Shown one piece after another: positions 32,735-43,713 of a stretch of DNA of 64,000 nucleotides (the stretch's first letter is position 1; each line of letters begins with the position of its first letter). The stretch spans positions 1,778,400,935-1,778,464,934 of the forward strand of contig NC_056743.1 in the NCBI RefSeq assembly GCF_019279795.1, read 5' to 3'. A program made the position numbers and the translations under genes. The notes beneath the pieces are model-generated. The model saw only the letters and a program-made list of their open reading frames with translations. It searched no databases and was not told the origin of the DNA. This stretch comes from Protopterus annectens (Eukaryota; Chordata; Ceratodontiformes; Protopteridae).

Positions 32735-34851
32735 TTACAAATGCCTTCTACCAGCACCTGCAGGGCTGCATGGATCAGGCAATCCCAAGCAAAACAAAGA
32801 CTCTTTGTACCAAAGGCAAGCGTCCAGTCTGGTGGACCCCAGCCATAAACAAACTCTACAATAAAAGGAGAAAGCTACTACAAGATAGAGCAAAATCCTT
32901 AAAAGGTAAGACACCACTGATCACTATAAGTAAAAAGCTAAGAGCTCTCATAAAATCATCCAAAGCTAATTTTGAGAAAAATAGCTAAGGACTCTAAAGA
33001 CAACCATAAAGCATTCTTTAGCTATGTCAGAAACCTAGGAGGAAACTCCCAGATATGCTCAGAATTAGTTCAAAATGATGTGAAGATTACTGATCCTACA
33101 GACATTGCCAACATACTGGCTGACAGGTTCAGTGCAAACTTCTCCCCACCCTCCCCGCCTAAAGAAGAGATATCTATACCAAATGATTGTAGCCCCCCAA
33201 ACATCTCCAACGCTCAAGTGAGAACTGCTCTCTCCAAGGCAAAGAACACAGCATCCATGGGACCTGATGGTGTCCCCGGCTGTGTGCTCCATGAACTCAA
33301 CGAGGAATTAAACCCACAGTTAGGACAGCTGTTTAATCTTAGTCTCACCTCCGGATACGTACCCAGGGAGTGGCGCACAGCGACTGTGGTCCCACTCCAC
33401 AAAGGCGGTGCCTCCACCGACCCTGGAAATTACCGCCCCATTAGCTTGACAGGCCTGATCTGCAAAGCCATGGAAAGGATCATAATGGATCTCATAAATA
33501 AAGACATAGGGAATTTGCAGACTTTGGACCCAACCCAGTTTGGCTTTGTCAAAGGCAGATCATGCCTTTTAAACTTGGTTGACTTTTTTGAAACCGTCAC
33601 CAAGGCCATTGACGAGGGGAAGGCAGTCCATACAGCCTACCTAGACCTGGCGAAGGCTTTCGATACAATACCCACTCGGGTATCATTGAAAACTCATCAA
33701 CTTAAATGTAAACCCATACATTACAAGATGGGTTGCAAACTGGCTGAGTGACAGAACCCACAGGGTCAGAGTTGCTGGCGCCATGTCAGACTCTAAGCCT
33801 GTCACAAGTGGTGTCCCACAGGGCTCAGTCCTGGGCCACTCTTGTTTGGCATCTACTTTTCTGAAGTACAAGCAAACACAGGAGGGTTATGGCTGACAAA
33901 GTTCGCAGATGACTGCAAACTGGCCAGAAGTTGCGAACACATCCGACACAGATATCCTTCAGAAGGGTCTCTCAGAAATGGATAACTGGTGCCAGAGCCA
34001 TGGCCTCAAGTTAAATGCCAAAAAATGCATAGTCATACCCTTCGGGAAAAATAAGGTTACCCCTAGCTACCATATAGGTGGCAATCCCCTGAACACAGAA
34101 GAAGTTATTAGGGACCTGGGAACCCAGGTTGACAGTAGCCTTTCATTCGACACTCATATTGCTAAAGTAGTTAGGAAGACCTTATACATTGCCCACCTTA
34201 TCATGAAGGGATTCACATCTAGATCAAGGGAAGTCATAGTCTCCCTATACTCATCACGCATCAGACCAATGATCGAGTACAATGCCCCATTCGGAATGTA
34301 TCTGACCCGACACTTGCAGCATCTGGAGAGACCACAAAAGTTCCTCACCAAAAGGATAAAGGGTCTCAAAAATCTGTCTTATGCTGCCACTGAAAGAACT
34401 CCAGTTATATTCAGTTGCATGCTTACTCAGAGGTGACCTATGCCTGACATACAAGGCCATGTCAAACCCAGATTTGATGAATATGCTTCATCTCAAAAAA
34501 TCTAGATCCCTCAGAGCCACAAGGGCGGGTGACTTAAACCTCGACATGGTTATTAATAGGACGTGCTGGAGGGATAGATTCATCACCCAAAGACTCCCTA
34601 TGCTGTGGAACAAAATCCCGGTTTATGTGAGGCAGAGCACCTTGCTGGCCTTGTTCAAGAGGAATCTTGACCAATGGATGGGAGATCGCAGATACACCCC
34701 AGGGGTTACCTCAGTGTCACTGCTTGACAGAGGCACAGCTAAATAATGGGCATAGTTTCTCCAAACTAAGGGGTGGCGTAAGCCACAAAACTATGGCTAG
34801 GCTTATAAATGCCCTCGGGCAGATAGCCTAGTATAAACCTATGAACCTATG
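32735..34851 (+). mobile_element. CR1-like LINE inserted in DIRS-C RNase H
   Basis: 5'-truncated CR1: linker (KRPVWWTPAINKLYNKRRKLL), RT (GPDGVPGCVLHELNEEL, DPGNYRPISLTGLICKAMERI, DPTQFGFVKGRSCLLNLVDFF, AYLDLAKAFDTIP, SVLGH..., FADDCKLA near 33903) and C-terminal domain (IRPMIEYNAPFGMYLTRHL, LFKRNLDQWMGDRRYTPGV). It ends with the tail AACCTATGAACCTATGAAC. FADD is intact but frameshifts near 32984, 33675 and 33830 break the gene. AAC occurs at both junctions. RNase H resumes at ACCACAGTAATGTGG. Confidence 0.88.
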
Positions 34852-35367
34852 AACACCACAGTAATGTGGTACATAAACAAACAAGGAGGTACACACTCCT
34901 ACCCACTATGCAGGCAAGCAATGACCTTGTGGAACACAGCACTGGCTTACCAAGTTCAATTACAAGCTCAATTCCTGCCAGGAAAAAAGAACTCATTGGC
35001 AGACGGCCTAAGCAGAAACATCATGGATCCCCACGAGTGGAAACTGGATCCACAAGTATTCGCAATGATAACTCAAAAATGGGGGCTCCCAGACATAGAC
35101 CTGTTTGCCAGCCCTCAAAACTATCAGCTAACAAAGTTTTGCTCAAGGACTTTTCACCATCAAGCTTGGAAAGTGGACGCACTCTCATTCAGTTGGAAAA
35201 TGATAACAGTATATGCCTTTCCTCCACTATACCTTCGCACAAAGGTGCTACTGAAAGTCAGGATGGAGAGACCCCGAATGATACGCATTGCTCCAGACTG
35301 GCCACGCCAGCACTGGTACCCACTATTAAGGAATATGGTCCAGGGCCCACCATGGATTCTACCATAA
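34852..35367 (+). pseudogene. DIRS-C RNase H end and methyltransferase-like segment
   Basis: Resumes in frame after the CR1 with NTTVMWYINKQGGTHSYPLC, then FLPGKKNSLADGLSRNIMDPHEW, LPDIDLFASPQNYQL, VYAFPPLYLRTKVLLKV and WPRQHWYPLL. No stop occurs inside this part, so before the CR1 arrived this stretch was probably open. Confidence 0.88.
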
Positions 35368-35479
35368 ATTACCCACCTGCTCACACAACAAGACAATCAG
35401 ATTTTACACAGCCATCTCAAAACCTTAAACTTGGCTGCATGGCAAATCACCTAAGCAACCAGCCAGCTCCTCTTTCACA

Positions 35480-36470
35480 AGCTGTTATGGAAGTTATTCT
35501 GGAGGCCAGGAGACCCAGCACCAGGAAAGCCTACTCAGACAAATGGAAAAGGTTTTGCGCCTGGAACCAAGCTAAAGGCCAATATACCCTTGAGATGTTA
35601 CACAAAGGGCTTTCTTTTTAATCTATTAAAATCCACGCCTCAGCCATTTCTGCTCACTACAACACAGATCCTCCCTTATTTTCACATCCACTTTTAAGGC
35701 AGTTTCTCAGAGGGGCCAAGAACATTAGGCCTCCCAGGAGAGCACCAACACCCACTTAGGACCTCAACTTTGTTCTGGAAAAACTCACGCTACCTCCTTT
35801 TGAGCCAGCTTTCTCAGCTGACTTAAAGTTTATATCATGGAAGACTGCCCTGCTGCTAGCAATCACTTCAGCTAGAAGAGTTTCAGAACTTCAGGCACTA
35901 ATGGCAGTAGAGCCTTTCCTCATTTTTCATCAAGACAGAGTTTCTCTATGAACTAACCCCTCCTTTATGCCAAAGGTGGTATCCAGTGTGGCTCTAAATC
36001 AAACCATCCATTTACCCACCTTCTTCCCAAATCCACATAACAAAGGAGAAAGACTCCTGCATTCCTTGGACATTCACAGGCAGCTACGTTACTACTTGGA
36101 TAAAACTAAGGTTTTCAGAAAATCTGACCAGCTTTTTGTATCCTATGCTACAGCATCACAAGGAAAGGCTATCTCAAAACAAACCATTTCCAAATGGATA
36201 GGACATTGCATATGTTTTTGCTACACCCACCATGGAAAACCAGTTCCTGCTACCGTAAGGCCCCTCTCTACCAGGGCAGCAGCTACATCTACAGCCTTCC
36301 TCAGGGGGGTGCCAACCAAGGATATTCTGGAAGCTGCAACTTGGAGTTCAGTACACACCTTCACCAAACATTACCACTTACCACTTTACTCTAAGACTAG
36401 AGCTGGCTTCGCCACTGCAGTTTTGCAGGGCTTTCTAGCCTCCTCTAACCCTGTTTCACTCCACCGCCCA
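35480..36470 (+). pseudogene. DIRS-C tyrosine recombinase
   Basis: Reads VMEVILEARRPSTRKAYSDKWKRF, then a TAA at 35620-35622 (LSFxSIKIHASAIS), another stop near 35757, TSARRVSELQALMAVEPF with the first catalytic Arg (about 35870), a TGA at 35949, then 35967-36518 open through KQTISKWIGHCICFCY, LSTRAAATSTAFLRG and TWSSVHTFTKHY. In the H-x-x-R box DIRS-C has LSTR, so the His is Leu. Three stops and the lost His argue against activity. Confidence 0.86.
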
Positions 36471-36489
36471 TCCTTAGCTTTGGGATTCT

Positions 36490-36592
36490 ACCCAAGTGTA
36501 ATGACTGTAGCAGGGTAACACGATGAACATAGTACAGTTTTGTACCTACCATAAATGTAGATGTTCGAATGTATACCCTGCTGCAGTCCAGG
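36490..36592 (+). repeat. ICR of DIRS-C
   Basis: Complements of both termini joined at ACACGATGAACAT/AGTACAG, same arrangement as DIRS-A and DIRS-D. Confidence 0.9.
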
Positions 36593-36674
36593 TTGCCCTC
36601 CCTCCATCCCCTCTAAACTAGCTGAACTTACCTCTACCACTCTATTCTGTACTACCTCTGTGGTGTATTTGCTT

Positions 36675-37417
36675 GGGTCTACTTTAAAAGACTGAAACGA
36701 CGATTCCCCGACAAGCGGAAAACGAAGACCAAACGACCGACAGGTAAGTTTATCGAAAGGGTGATTTGCCGACAGCGGAAAGACCGGCAAGGGTAATGTG
36801 TGATCCCGACTTGGTAAGTGTGCGACAGTGACGGAGTTAGGAGCGGTCAGGTAAGTGTGTGATATTGTGGGATTTTGGGTTAGGCTGTGGGAAAGGTGAG
36901 TGTGTGTTAGTGTCAGAGTTAGGGTTCGGGTAAGGTAAGTGTGTGATAGTGAGGGACTGTAGTTTAGGGACGGGTTAAGTGAGTTAGGTTTAGAGTCGGG
37001 TAGGGTGTGTGCGATAGTGACGGGCTTTATGTTTTTGGGTGGGTTAAGTGAGTTAGGTTAGGGTGCAGGTAGGTGAAGTGTGCAGTGTCGGACCTTGGGG
37101 TTAGGGTGGGTTAAGTGAGTTAGGTTAGGGTGCAGGTAGGTGAAGTGCGATAGTGTCGGACCTTGGGGTTAGGGTGGGTTAAGTGAGTTAGGGTTAGGGT
37201 GCAGGTAGGGTGAGTGTGCGATAGTGTCGGACCTTAGGGTTAGGGTTTGGGTTAGGGCTAGTGGGTATGCTATGTAGTGTAATGTGTTGTTTACATTCGG
37301 TGTGTCGGTGTAATGGTGTTCGGTGTTTTGCGTTGTCGGTTATGTGTGTTGTCGGTTATCTGGTCTCGGTGATTTGTGTGTCGGCGAACTGGCGTTTCGG
37401 TCTTTCAAAGTAGACCC
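36675..37417. mobile_element. Non-autonomous TIR element with telomere-like minisatellite
   Basis: 743 bp bounded by imperfect terminal inverted repeats: GGGTCTACTTTAAAAGAC at the left and the complement of GGGTCTACTTTGAAAGACCG at the right, flanked by an 8-bp duplication. No coding capacity. An 8-bp duplication fits hAT-like DNA transposons among others; the TIR sequence is not one I can assign. The interior is G/T-rich with tandem units containing TTAGGG. Confidence 0.85.
36790..37250. repeat. 67-68 bp minisatellite with TTAGGG motifs
   Basis: Units containing GGGTTAAGTGAGTTAGG start at 37041, 37108 and 37176 (period 67-68 bp), with more diverged units back to about 36790. Each contains GCAGGTAGG, GTGTCGGACCTT and GGTTAGGGT. 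Strand-asymmetric, G-rich on the plus strand. Confidence 0.82.
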
Positions 37418-37518
37418 ATTTGCTTGTGCCTAAGGGTTTTGTTTTATTTTTTCCATATAGCTATATGTATATGTATATATATCTTTTGCCTACCTATTAG
37501 GGGCACCTGACATCTGGG

Positions 37519-37731
37519 GCAAGAAAAACTGAAGAAAATGGCGTTGGATGCCTCTGATATACCCCTGGCGCTCTGACGTCAGGGAAGAAGTGACAGCAAC
37601 TGACACCTGACCAAGACTTCGGAATTCGTGCCAACTGCATGACCGCCTGACGGCAGGATAACCCAAGTGTAATGACTGCAGCAGGGTATACACTCGAACA
37701 TCTACATTTATGGTAGGTACAAAACTGTACT
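37519..37731 (-). repeat. Right ITR of DIRS-C
   Basis: Reverse complement of 29351-29523 plus the outer extension ending GTAGGTACAAAACTGTACT. Confidence 0.9.
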
Positions 37732-37735
37732 TTAG

Positions 37736-37800
37736 TAGGTTCATAGGTGTGTACTAGGCTAATGGCCCTGGAGCCTTTACAAGCCTAGCCCATAGATTAA
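37736..37800 (-). mobile_element. CR1 3' tail fragment
   Basis: AGGTTCATAGGTGTGTACTAGGCTA to CAAGCCTAGCCCATAG is the CR1 3' end on the minus strand, as at 21736 and 58778. Only about 65 bp remain. Confidence 0.78.
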
Positions 37801-38755
37801 TATTACACGAGGTAGATATTAAAGCTAGTAGAGTGAGATAGGCACTGTATACCTGATGAGTCAAGGATATTGTGGCTAAGAATACTAGGGTACATACAGA
37901 CATATAGAACCTGGTTATAAGAGAGTGGTGGAGAGTATTTGAAGGGGCTGGATAAAGTGGGACGGTCAGAAATTGAAGTGTAAAAGATTAAGTTAGGATA
38001 GTAAATGAAGAAAAGTACTAGAAATATTTGATGTGTAGAAGGACGTTGATGTTTTAAAGGGATAGGTGGTAAGAGCTGACACAGAAAAAATGGAGTTACT
38101 GAGATGAGAGGCATATGTACGACTGTACGGTTTAAGTATTGGTTTAGTAGGGGGCTTGAAATTTCATGGCCTTTTTTTTTTTTTTTTTTTATTTACATAG
38201 GTTGGGATGCTGTTCAAGTTTAGATACATAATAGGAGTATAGTGAGTCATATGTTGAGTAATTAAACTTTATTGCAATTACAAAGTTTATTGGTTGAGCG
38301 AAGGTCTCTACTGGAGATGAGTGTTTCAGGGTTATCTGGACAGTTTTCTGGTTCATGTATAAGATTGTGTGCAGTACTGAGTGTTAAATAGTTTGGTAGC
38401 TCAAGCCAGTTTAGTTATTTCAGGGCTCTGTAGTGACGAGTCCCTATAGTTAAGGCTGGCAGCAAATTTGGTTACTTTATTCTAACTGGCAGTGAGTTTA
38501 GCTTTGTAGTATGTAGGTTTGTAAGAATAGGTGAAGTATGTAGTAGGGATGAAGGAAGGTAGGTAGATGATGGTGTTTTGTCTTGCTTTTCCTGTCAAAT
38601 AGTTTGGGTTTGGAAGAAAAGTTTCTGTTGTGGTTTTATAATGTGTATTAGTCAAATTGAGGTCATCTATTATGACACCTAGAAGCTTTGTTTGGTTTAT
38701 GGTTTCAATTTTTGTGTCATTGGATGAGTTTATTTCAAAAGAGTAGGTGTGAAAA

Positions 38756-38757
<2 letters not shown>

Positions 38758-38823
<66 letters not shown>

Positions 38824-39051
38824 GTTCCTATGACTTTGTCGAAATTTCATTTCGTCGAAAGTTCATTTCATCGACAAGCATTTTAGGTGGGGCTTACCAC
38901 CACACCCGCCATAATGTGGGCTGTGCCTAACTATATATATCAACCCCAGGGTCGCACAACATTGGGGAAGGGGGCAAATGCTTGTCGATGACATGAACTT
39001 TCGACGAAATGAACATTCGATGAAATGAAATTTCGACGAAGTCATAGGAAC

Positions 39052-39116
<65 letters not shown>
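38758..39116. repeat. (TA)n tracts flanking the MITE-like element
   Basis: About 31 TA units at 38758-38820 and again at 39055-39116, on either side of 38821-39054. They produce spurious Ile-Tyr reading frames. Confidence 0.93.
38821..39054. mobile_element. MITE-like inverted-repeat element, 234 bp
   Basis: Long terminal inverted repeats of about 75 bp: TGGGTTCCTATGACTTTGTC at 38821 is mirrored by GAAGTCATAGGAACCCA ending at 39054. The arms contain repeated TTTCGTCGAA-type motifs; a short unique core (about 38885-38970) joins them. No coding capacity. Flanked on both sides by TA repeats, consistent with TA target choice or with insertion inside a pre-existing (TA)n. Superfamily not assigned. 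Confidence 0.85.
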
Positions 39117-39124
<8 letters not shown>

Positions 39125-40050
39125 GGTTTGTATCTTTTATCCAAGTTTGGATAGCAGTGTGACAATTTTGGCTAATGATCTGAAGTGCTGGTAAGGATGG
39201 AGCTGCACACCGGTAAGGGCTAAGTCATCAGTATATTAAACTGTGCTGCCGAGGTGGGAGGTGGTACGCAGTTTGTTTATAAAAACTGAACAAGGAGAAG
39301 CATGATATTGATCCTTATGGGATACCAACAATGACTGGTAGGAGAGATTTTTCATTTGATTGATTGCTATGTGTCATACAGATAGCTAGGAAACCATGAG
39401 GAAGAGGGCTGGATGAGGCCAAGGGGAGAAAGTTAAGTAAGATGATGTTGATGGACTACAGAGCCAAATGGTTTTGATAAATCTAGAAATAGTGAAGATA
39501 ACCAGTTGATGTCATTTCTATGTTGATTTATGATATTGGTGAAGTTGACAGCAGGAAGTACTATGGTGAGTTCTAAAACTATGCTATGTTTTAGAGAGGA
39601 GGTTTTTAATGCATAAATTGTGAGTGGATGCATTTTTCTACTTTTGACGGAGGGGATAGGATGGCAAAAGGTGTGCAGTTGAAAAAGTCTGATGTGCCAC
39701 CTTTCTGGAGTGGTATTTTTTTTTCTAAATGGACGGGACATATCTTTCAGATGTGAATTGTTTTATTAGTATGGTTGCATGGAAAGCCACTGCATCTGCT
39801 CTTTTTAGGTATTCTTTCAGAGGTTTGACAGCTGAAGAAGCTGTTTATAGTTTTAGTAGACATTTTCTTACAGTAGATGTGGAGACTTAGAGGAAAGGGA
39901 ATGAATGTCGCTGGTTAGGACACGATGGGAGGGAGAGTGTGAATTGTTAATCAAAGAGAGTACTCTGTGTATGAAGTAGGAGTTAAATTGAGATGGTATT
40001 GAGTTGGTGGTGTTAGAAGTAGTAGACAATGTGTTGGTTTAGCCTGGATT

Positions 40051-40221
40051 TGGTGTGTCTGTCTGTCTCTGTGTGTGTCTGTCTGTCTCTGTGTCTGTCT
40101 GTCTCTGTGTCTGTCTGTCTCTGTGTCTGTCTGTTTCTGTGTCTGTCTATGTGTGTGTGTGTCTGTTTCTGTGTCTGTCTGTGTCTGTGTGTGTGTGTGT
40201 CTCTGTCTGTCTGTGCCTGTA
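40051..40221. repeat. GT/CTGT microsatellite
   Basis: Alternating GTCTGTCTGTCTCTGT and GTGTGTGT units over about 170 bp. Apparent reading frames across it are compositional. Confidence 0.93.
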
Positions 40222-41100
40222 GTGATTACCAAAAGGAACTGGGTATTTCCATTGGAGGTTGGTATAATAGGTTTATTTATCCATTTTAATGTAGTCTTTT
40301 GCTACATTTTTGAGATGCCAAAGTGTATGAAATGTATTGTGTTCTGCTTTTGTGCCAGTGTTTGTCTCTTGAAGCATGATGTCTTTCTTTAGTTAGCCAT
40401 GGTGCAGGGTTTGATTTGACACTATTTATGCAGGGGCTAGACTGTTAAGAATAATTATAAAAGTTTCATTGAAGTGCGAGACAGTGACATCAAGTAAGAT
40501 GGATTTTAACATGTTTCAGTTGCACTTATACTTTACTCATTATACTTGTTAAATTATTGTATTATGTATTTGGTTATAAATTGTTTTCTTGGGTTAAGTA
40601 ATGTAGTAGCTGGGTGTATAGATGGGAAGATGGTCACTTATTGCATCTGGCAGACATCTAAATGTTTATTTAGATTGGATCCTTGCCAACAAACCAAAGT
40701 TGAGTTTCTGACTTTTATTGATTGTAGAGGTGAAAGTGATTAGCTGTGTAAAGCCATATAAGTTAATTCTGAGGAAGTATAATTTGGTGATCAGTTGACA
40801 ATCTATGTTGAGGTTGCCTTATATAATAGTGTCTTGTTGACTATGGTGAGATATCCACTAGAGGGTTTCTTCTGCTGTTGAAATGTTATCACCTGATATA
40901 CACAAAGACTATCTGTTGATTTTGAAGAGTGATATAAGAATTTCCAAAATGTTAAATGTTCAGATCCATAGGTGGAGTGGGAATCTACAGGTGGAGTGAG
41001 GTTATCGCTAACCAGTTTTTACTCGACTTGAGAGGCCCTTTACTTCAGAAAGCAATCAGTTTATAGTTGTTGTTGAGCCATTAGCATAGAAACACAAAGT

Positions 41101-41769
41101 AAAATAGAATTATGTTTGTTACTGAAACAGATACCAGGGTACTATGGGGAGGAAGTAATAGATATAGTGTGTGTAATCTAATCAGCATGTGAACGGACAG
41201 TGCCTAGTTAAGTCCGCAGTCCTTAGTGTGTTTTAGGACTAGTCCCTTGAGCAGGAAATATCTGTTATTATACAGATTGGCTCTCCATGTTAAACCTGCT
41301 TACACTGCACAATGCCAATGGCTGCTGTTCACAGGTACAGCTTTGGCACAGGGTCTGTATTTAGAGGTGTGACACTTGCAGAGCTCCTGCTGTTTCAGTG
41401 GCATTGGACACAATTTAATGTCCGCTGACACTGAAAGGAAAGAAACACTACAATACTGAGAGTTCCACTGAGGTGATTGTTAAAAAAAAAACCACAGGAA
41501 TTTATTCCTAGGGATGGAGTAAGAAACAGGCAAAGTAACAGAAGTAAGGCTTTACTAAAAGCGTATGAAAGTAAGGACAAAAAGATGTAACAGGAGGTGT
41601 ACTGATGGAGAGATACATTGGATAGATCTGTTTCTATACTTCCTTTACTGTTGATCCACAGGGTATTTAAGAAAGTCAAGCATTTGAGGCCAAACGATAG
41701 CTCCCATTTATCACAGGCAGTGTTGGGTCTTAATGCTAGCAGAGCAGGGACAGACCCAAAAATGTTGCT
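41101..41769. other. Unrecognised interval
   Basis: No supported feature. It may be the decayed 5' end of the LINE on its left or old DIRS-F sequence on its right. Confidence 0.45.
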
Positions 41770-42079
41770 TTAGTTTGTGGAGCTCTTGACAGAAAATACA
41801 AACCCTAACTTGATTGTCCCAAGGTTGACAGCGTGGATGACTTGGCACTCATGCCATTTAAGCATGTGGCTTCAGAGGATGGCTAGGAAACCAAGCACAG
41901 GAAAATCATACCTAGAAAAAAAAAAGTCGCTATCCAGAGTCCAAGATCCAAGTACATTTGAGTATCTTTCGTACTGAATTATCAGTCAAGGCTTTACAAA
42001 ACAGGCCTCACCAATACATTCTTAAAGGTTTGTGTTTCTGTTTTTGGTTACATCTGGATCCAACTTTTGTTTTCTTTGC
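41770..42079 (+). pseudogene. DIRS-F tyrosine recombinase, N-terminal part
   Basis: Reads MWLQRMARKPSTGKSYLEK, aligning to ILEARRPSTRKTYSDKW of DIRS-A/D, then decayed sequence up to FVFFAV where the Gypsy element interrupts. The same frame resumes on the far side of the insertion at 45023. Stops and substitutions are frequent; an old copy. Confidence 0.68.
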
Positions 42080-42326
42080 TGTTGTCTGTCTTGGTATACA
42101 GCTGAAGATGAACAGGCAGGGTAGTTCATTTATATACTTTATTACATAGCAACACATCAGGATGGATAGCAGCAGCATAAAATATAAACAAACTGATAGG
42201 ACTACACAGACATGCATGGTTACATGTCAACAGCGTACTACAAGATGGCAGTGAGACTCGAACGTATTTATACACATGCAAGCCCATTGAAAGCTTCTTA
42301 CAGGTATACATACATATTTATCTACA
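42080..42326 (-). repeat. 3' LTR of the Gypsy element
   Basis: TGTTGTCTGTC to TATCTACA, 247 bp, aligned to 44761-45017 with substitutions and small indels. AACAGGCAGGGTAG and GGATGGATAGCAGCAG are shared landmarks. The divergence between the two LTRs could date the insertion. Confidence 0.9.
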
Positions 42327-42340
42327 TCCTCCCTCTTTAA
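42327..42340 (-). promoter_or_regulatory. Polypurine tract
   Basis: On the minus strand AAAGAGGGAGGA lies directly before the 3' LTR, the expected primer for plus-strand cDNA synthesis. Confidence 0.85.
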
Positions 42341-42824
42341 CGAATTGCCCACAATAAAGTGACATGTGAAACACTTGCAGTTGTACAGACAGTAAGAAAT
42401 ACAACGCTTATGTCCAAGCTGCTGGGTGTCTGGAACATGGTTTGGAAATGTGACCCAATCTAGTGATATAGCAATCAGAACTGGATTTAGCAACAGGGGC
42501 ACACATTGGTGAACAAACAGTTTCTGGAGTTTTGGGATTCTTCTCAGGAACAGGGATATTTACTGGAATGTTGGATAACTCACTCTGAGATTTAGAGTGT
42601 TTCTCACAGGTATGATACTACAGTACAGGCTCGGATACCGGTGCCAAATGTTTCTGATTCTGCTTAAATTCAACTCCTTGTGATTCCACAATGTACGATC
42701 TCAGCTCTGGATATACACTTTTCATGACTCCAATCCAATCAAAACCTTTGGACGTCTTCATCCTCACTGTCTTCCCTTCTTGTAATGGATTGAATGGTTT
42801 GCTGGACTTATCATAATTAGACTT

Positions 42825-43525
42825 CTAAGACAAATGCCTTTTCATGAGTTGAGCTCTCACTGCTTCGTTCTTAGCAGAAGAAACCAATAAATTGCTACTA
42901 ATTGGTAGTGTGGTTCTGGTTTGTCTTGACAAAAGCCTTTGTGCAGGTGAACCAAGATGTTTATCATGAGGAACATTTCTGAGATTCACGAGATGCAGAA
43001 AAACATTGCTATTGTCTTGTTTTGACTTCTCTAATAACTGTTTTGACCTTTGAACTGCATTTTCTGCCAAACCATTTGACTGCGGGTACTCAGAGCTACT
43101 CATAACATGAATAAGTCCCACTCTTCAGCAAATCTCTTGTACTGCTGGCTTATAAACTATGTACCATTGTCAGAAATAACTTTGTGCGGACTACCATGAA
43201 CTGCAAAAGGACACTTCATCTTAGTAATGACAGTATTGGATGCTAGATTAGGAAGTAGGTCAATCTCAAACCAATTTGAGTGAGAGTCTACTAACACCAA
43301 GTAATGTTGACAACTCCACTTAAAAATGTCTGTAGCTACTGTCGACCAAAGTAGTTCAGGAATCTGGTTTAGCTGAAGTGGTTCTTTCTGTTGATGTGGC
43401 TTAGTACTGTTACGTACAGAACAAGATGAAAGTACTCTCTCAATGTCCCTTGACATAGAAGGCCAAAATACTAGATATTTCACCCTTCTTTTGGTTGAAT
43501 CTGTTCCTGGGTGGCCACAATGCAA
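42825..43525 (-). pseudogene. Gypsy integrase (degraded)
   Basis: The N-terminal zinc region reads MHCGHPGTDSTKRRVKYLVFW with part of the HHCC pattern. The core has the three acidic blocks: VATDIFKW, VISDNGT at the end of one open stretch (43157), and after a frame change SEYPQSNGLAENAVQRSKQLL (43090-43030). The rest (PAQRLLSRQTRTTLP) is the usual Gypsy tail. A frameshift and stop lie between the second Asp and the Glu block. Nothing recognised from 42341 to 42824. Confidence 0.86.
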
Positions 43526-43713
43526 GATGGTTGCAAGGACTTTGGGACAATCACTTTTAACCTTTCATGATGATACCATTGCCAAACAAAATCTCATCTA
43601 TGTAAGTAAAATAAGGTTACAGATCTACTGGTAAACAAGATTGCTTTGACGGCCACCCTCGACTGATAAAGTGGTTGAGCTTCTGAAGAACTGGATCCGA
43701 GGCTGTATCTTCC

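Larger units (their letters stand above)
36667..37425. repeat. 8-bp target-site duplication (ATTTGCTT)
   Basis: ATTTGCTT at 36667-36674 and at 37418-37425. The uninterrupted site, GTGTATTTGCTTA, is present once in DIRS-A (about 6347) and in DIRS-D (about 57397), which proves both the insertion and its exact limits. Confidence 0.92.
29351..37731 (+). mobile_element. DIRS-C: DIRS1-like element carrying a CR1 and a TIR element
   Basis: Same family as DIRS-A and DIRS-D. Left end ATGTTCATCGTGTTAC, right end GTACAAAACTGTACT, both predicted by the ICR at 36490-36592. Contents: gag-like, RT-RNase H-methyltransferase-like, recombinase, ICR, right ITR. Two insertions split it: CR1 at 32735-34851 and an inverted-repeat element at 36675-37417. 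Without them the element is about 5.5 kb, matching its sisters. Its gag and recombinase are the least damaged in the window. Confidence 0.92.
37801..41100 (-). mobile_element. L2/Jockey-like LINE, heavily decayed
   Basis: Minus-strand pieces in order: endonuclease (GNLNID and YGFTQLITFTSTINKS at about 40850-40700), endonuclease-RT linker ([23 protein letters not shown], 40420-40340), RT (LSSLFLDLSKPFGSVVHQH near 39450), RT palm end (LQIISQNCHTAIQTWIKDTN near 39180-39140), thumb (IETINQTKLLGVIIDDLNLT near 38710-38650). The thumb and palm are separated by (TA)n and an MITE-like element, and the RT and linker by a GT/CT microsatellite. No intact frame. Confidence 0.7.

Noticed and set aside
36790-37250. 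Interstitial telomeric array
   Set aside because: TTAGGG occurs only as part of a 67-68 bp unit inside a transposable element, not as a hexamer array.
37041-37250. CRISPR-like regular repeats
   Set aside because: Repeats are contiguous with no unique spacers, in a eukaryotic transposon context.
38482-38930. Reading frames rich in Ile-Tyr on both strands
   Set aside because: They come from the (TA)n tract; only the part outside it is LINE sequence.
39951-40392. Cys/Val/Ser-rich and Thr/Asp-rich open frames
   Set aside because: Translation of a GT/CTGT microsatellite.
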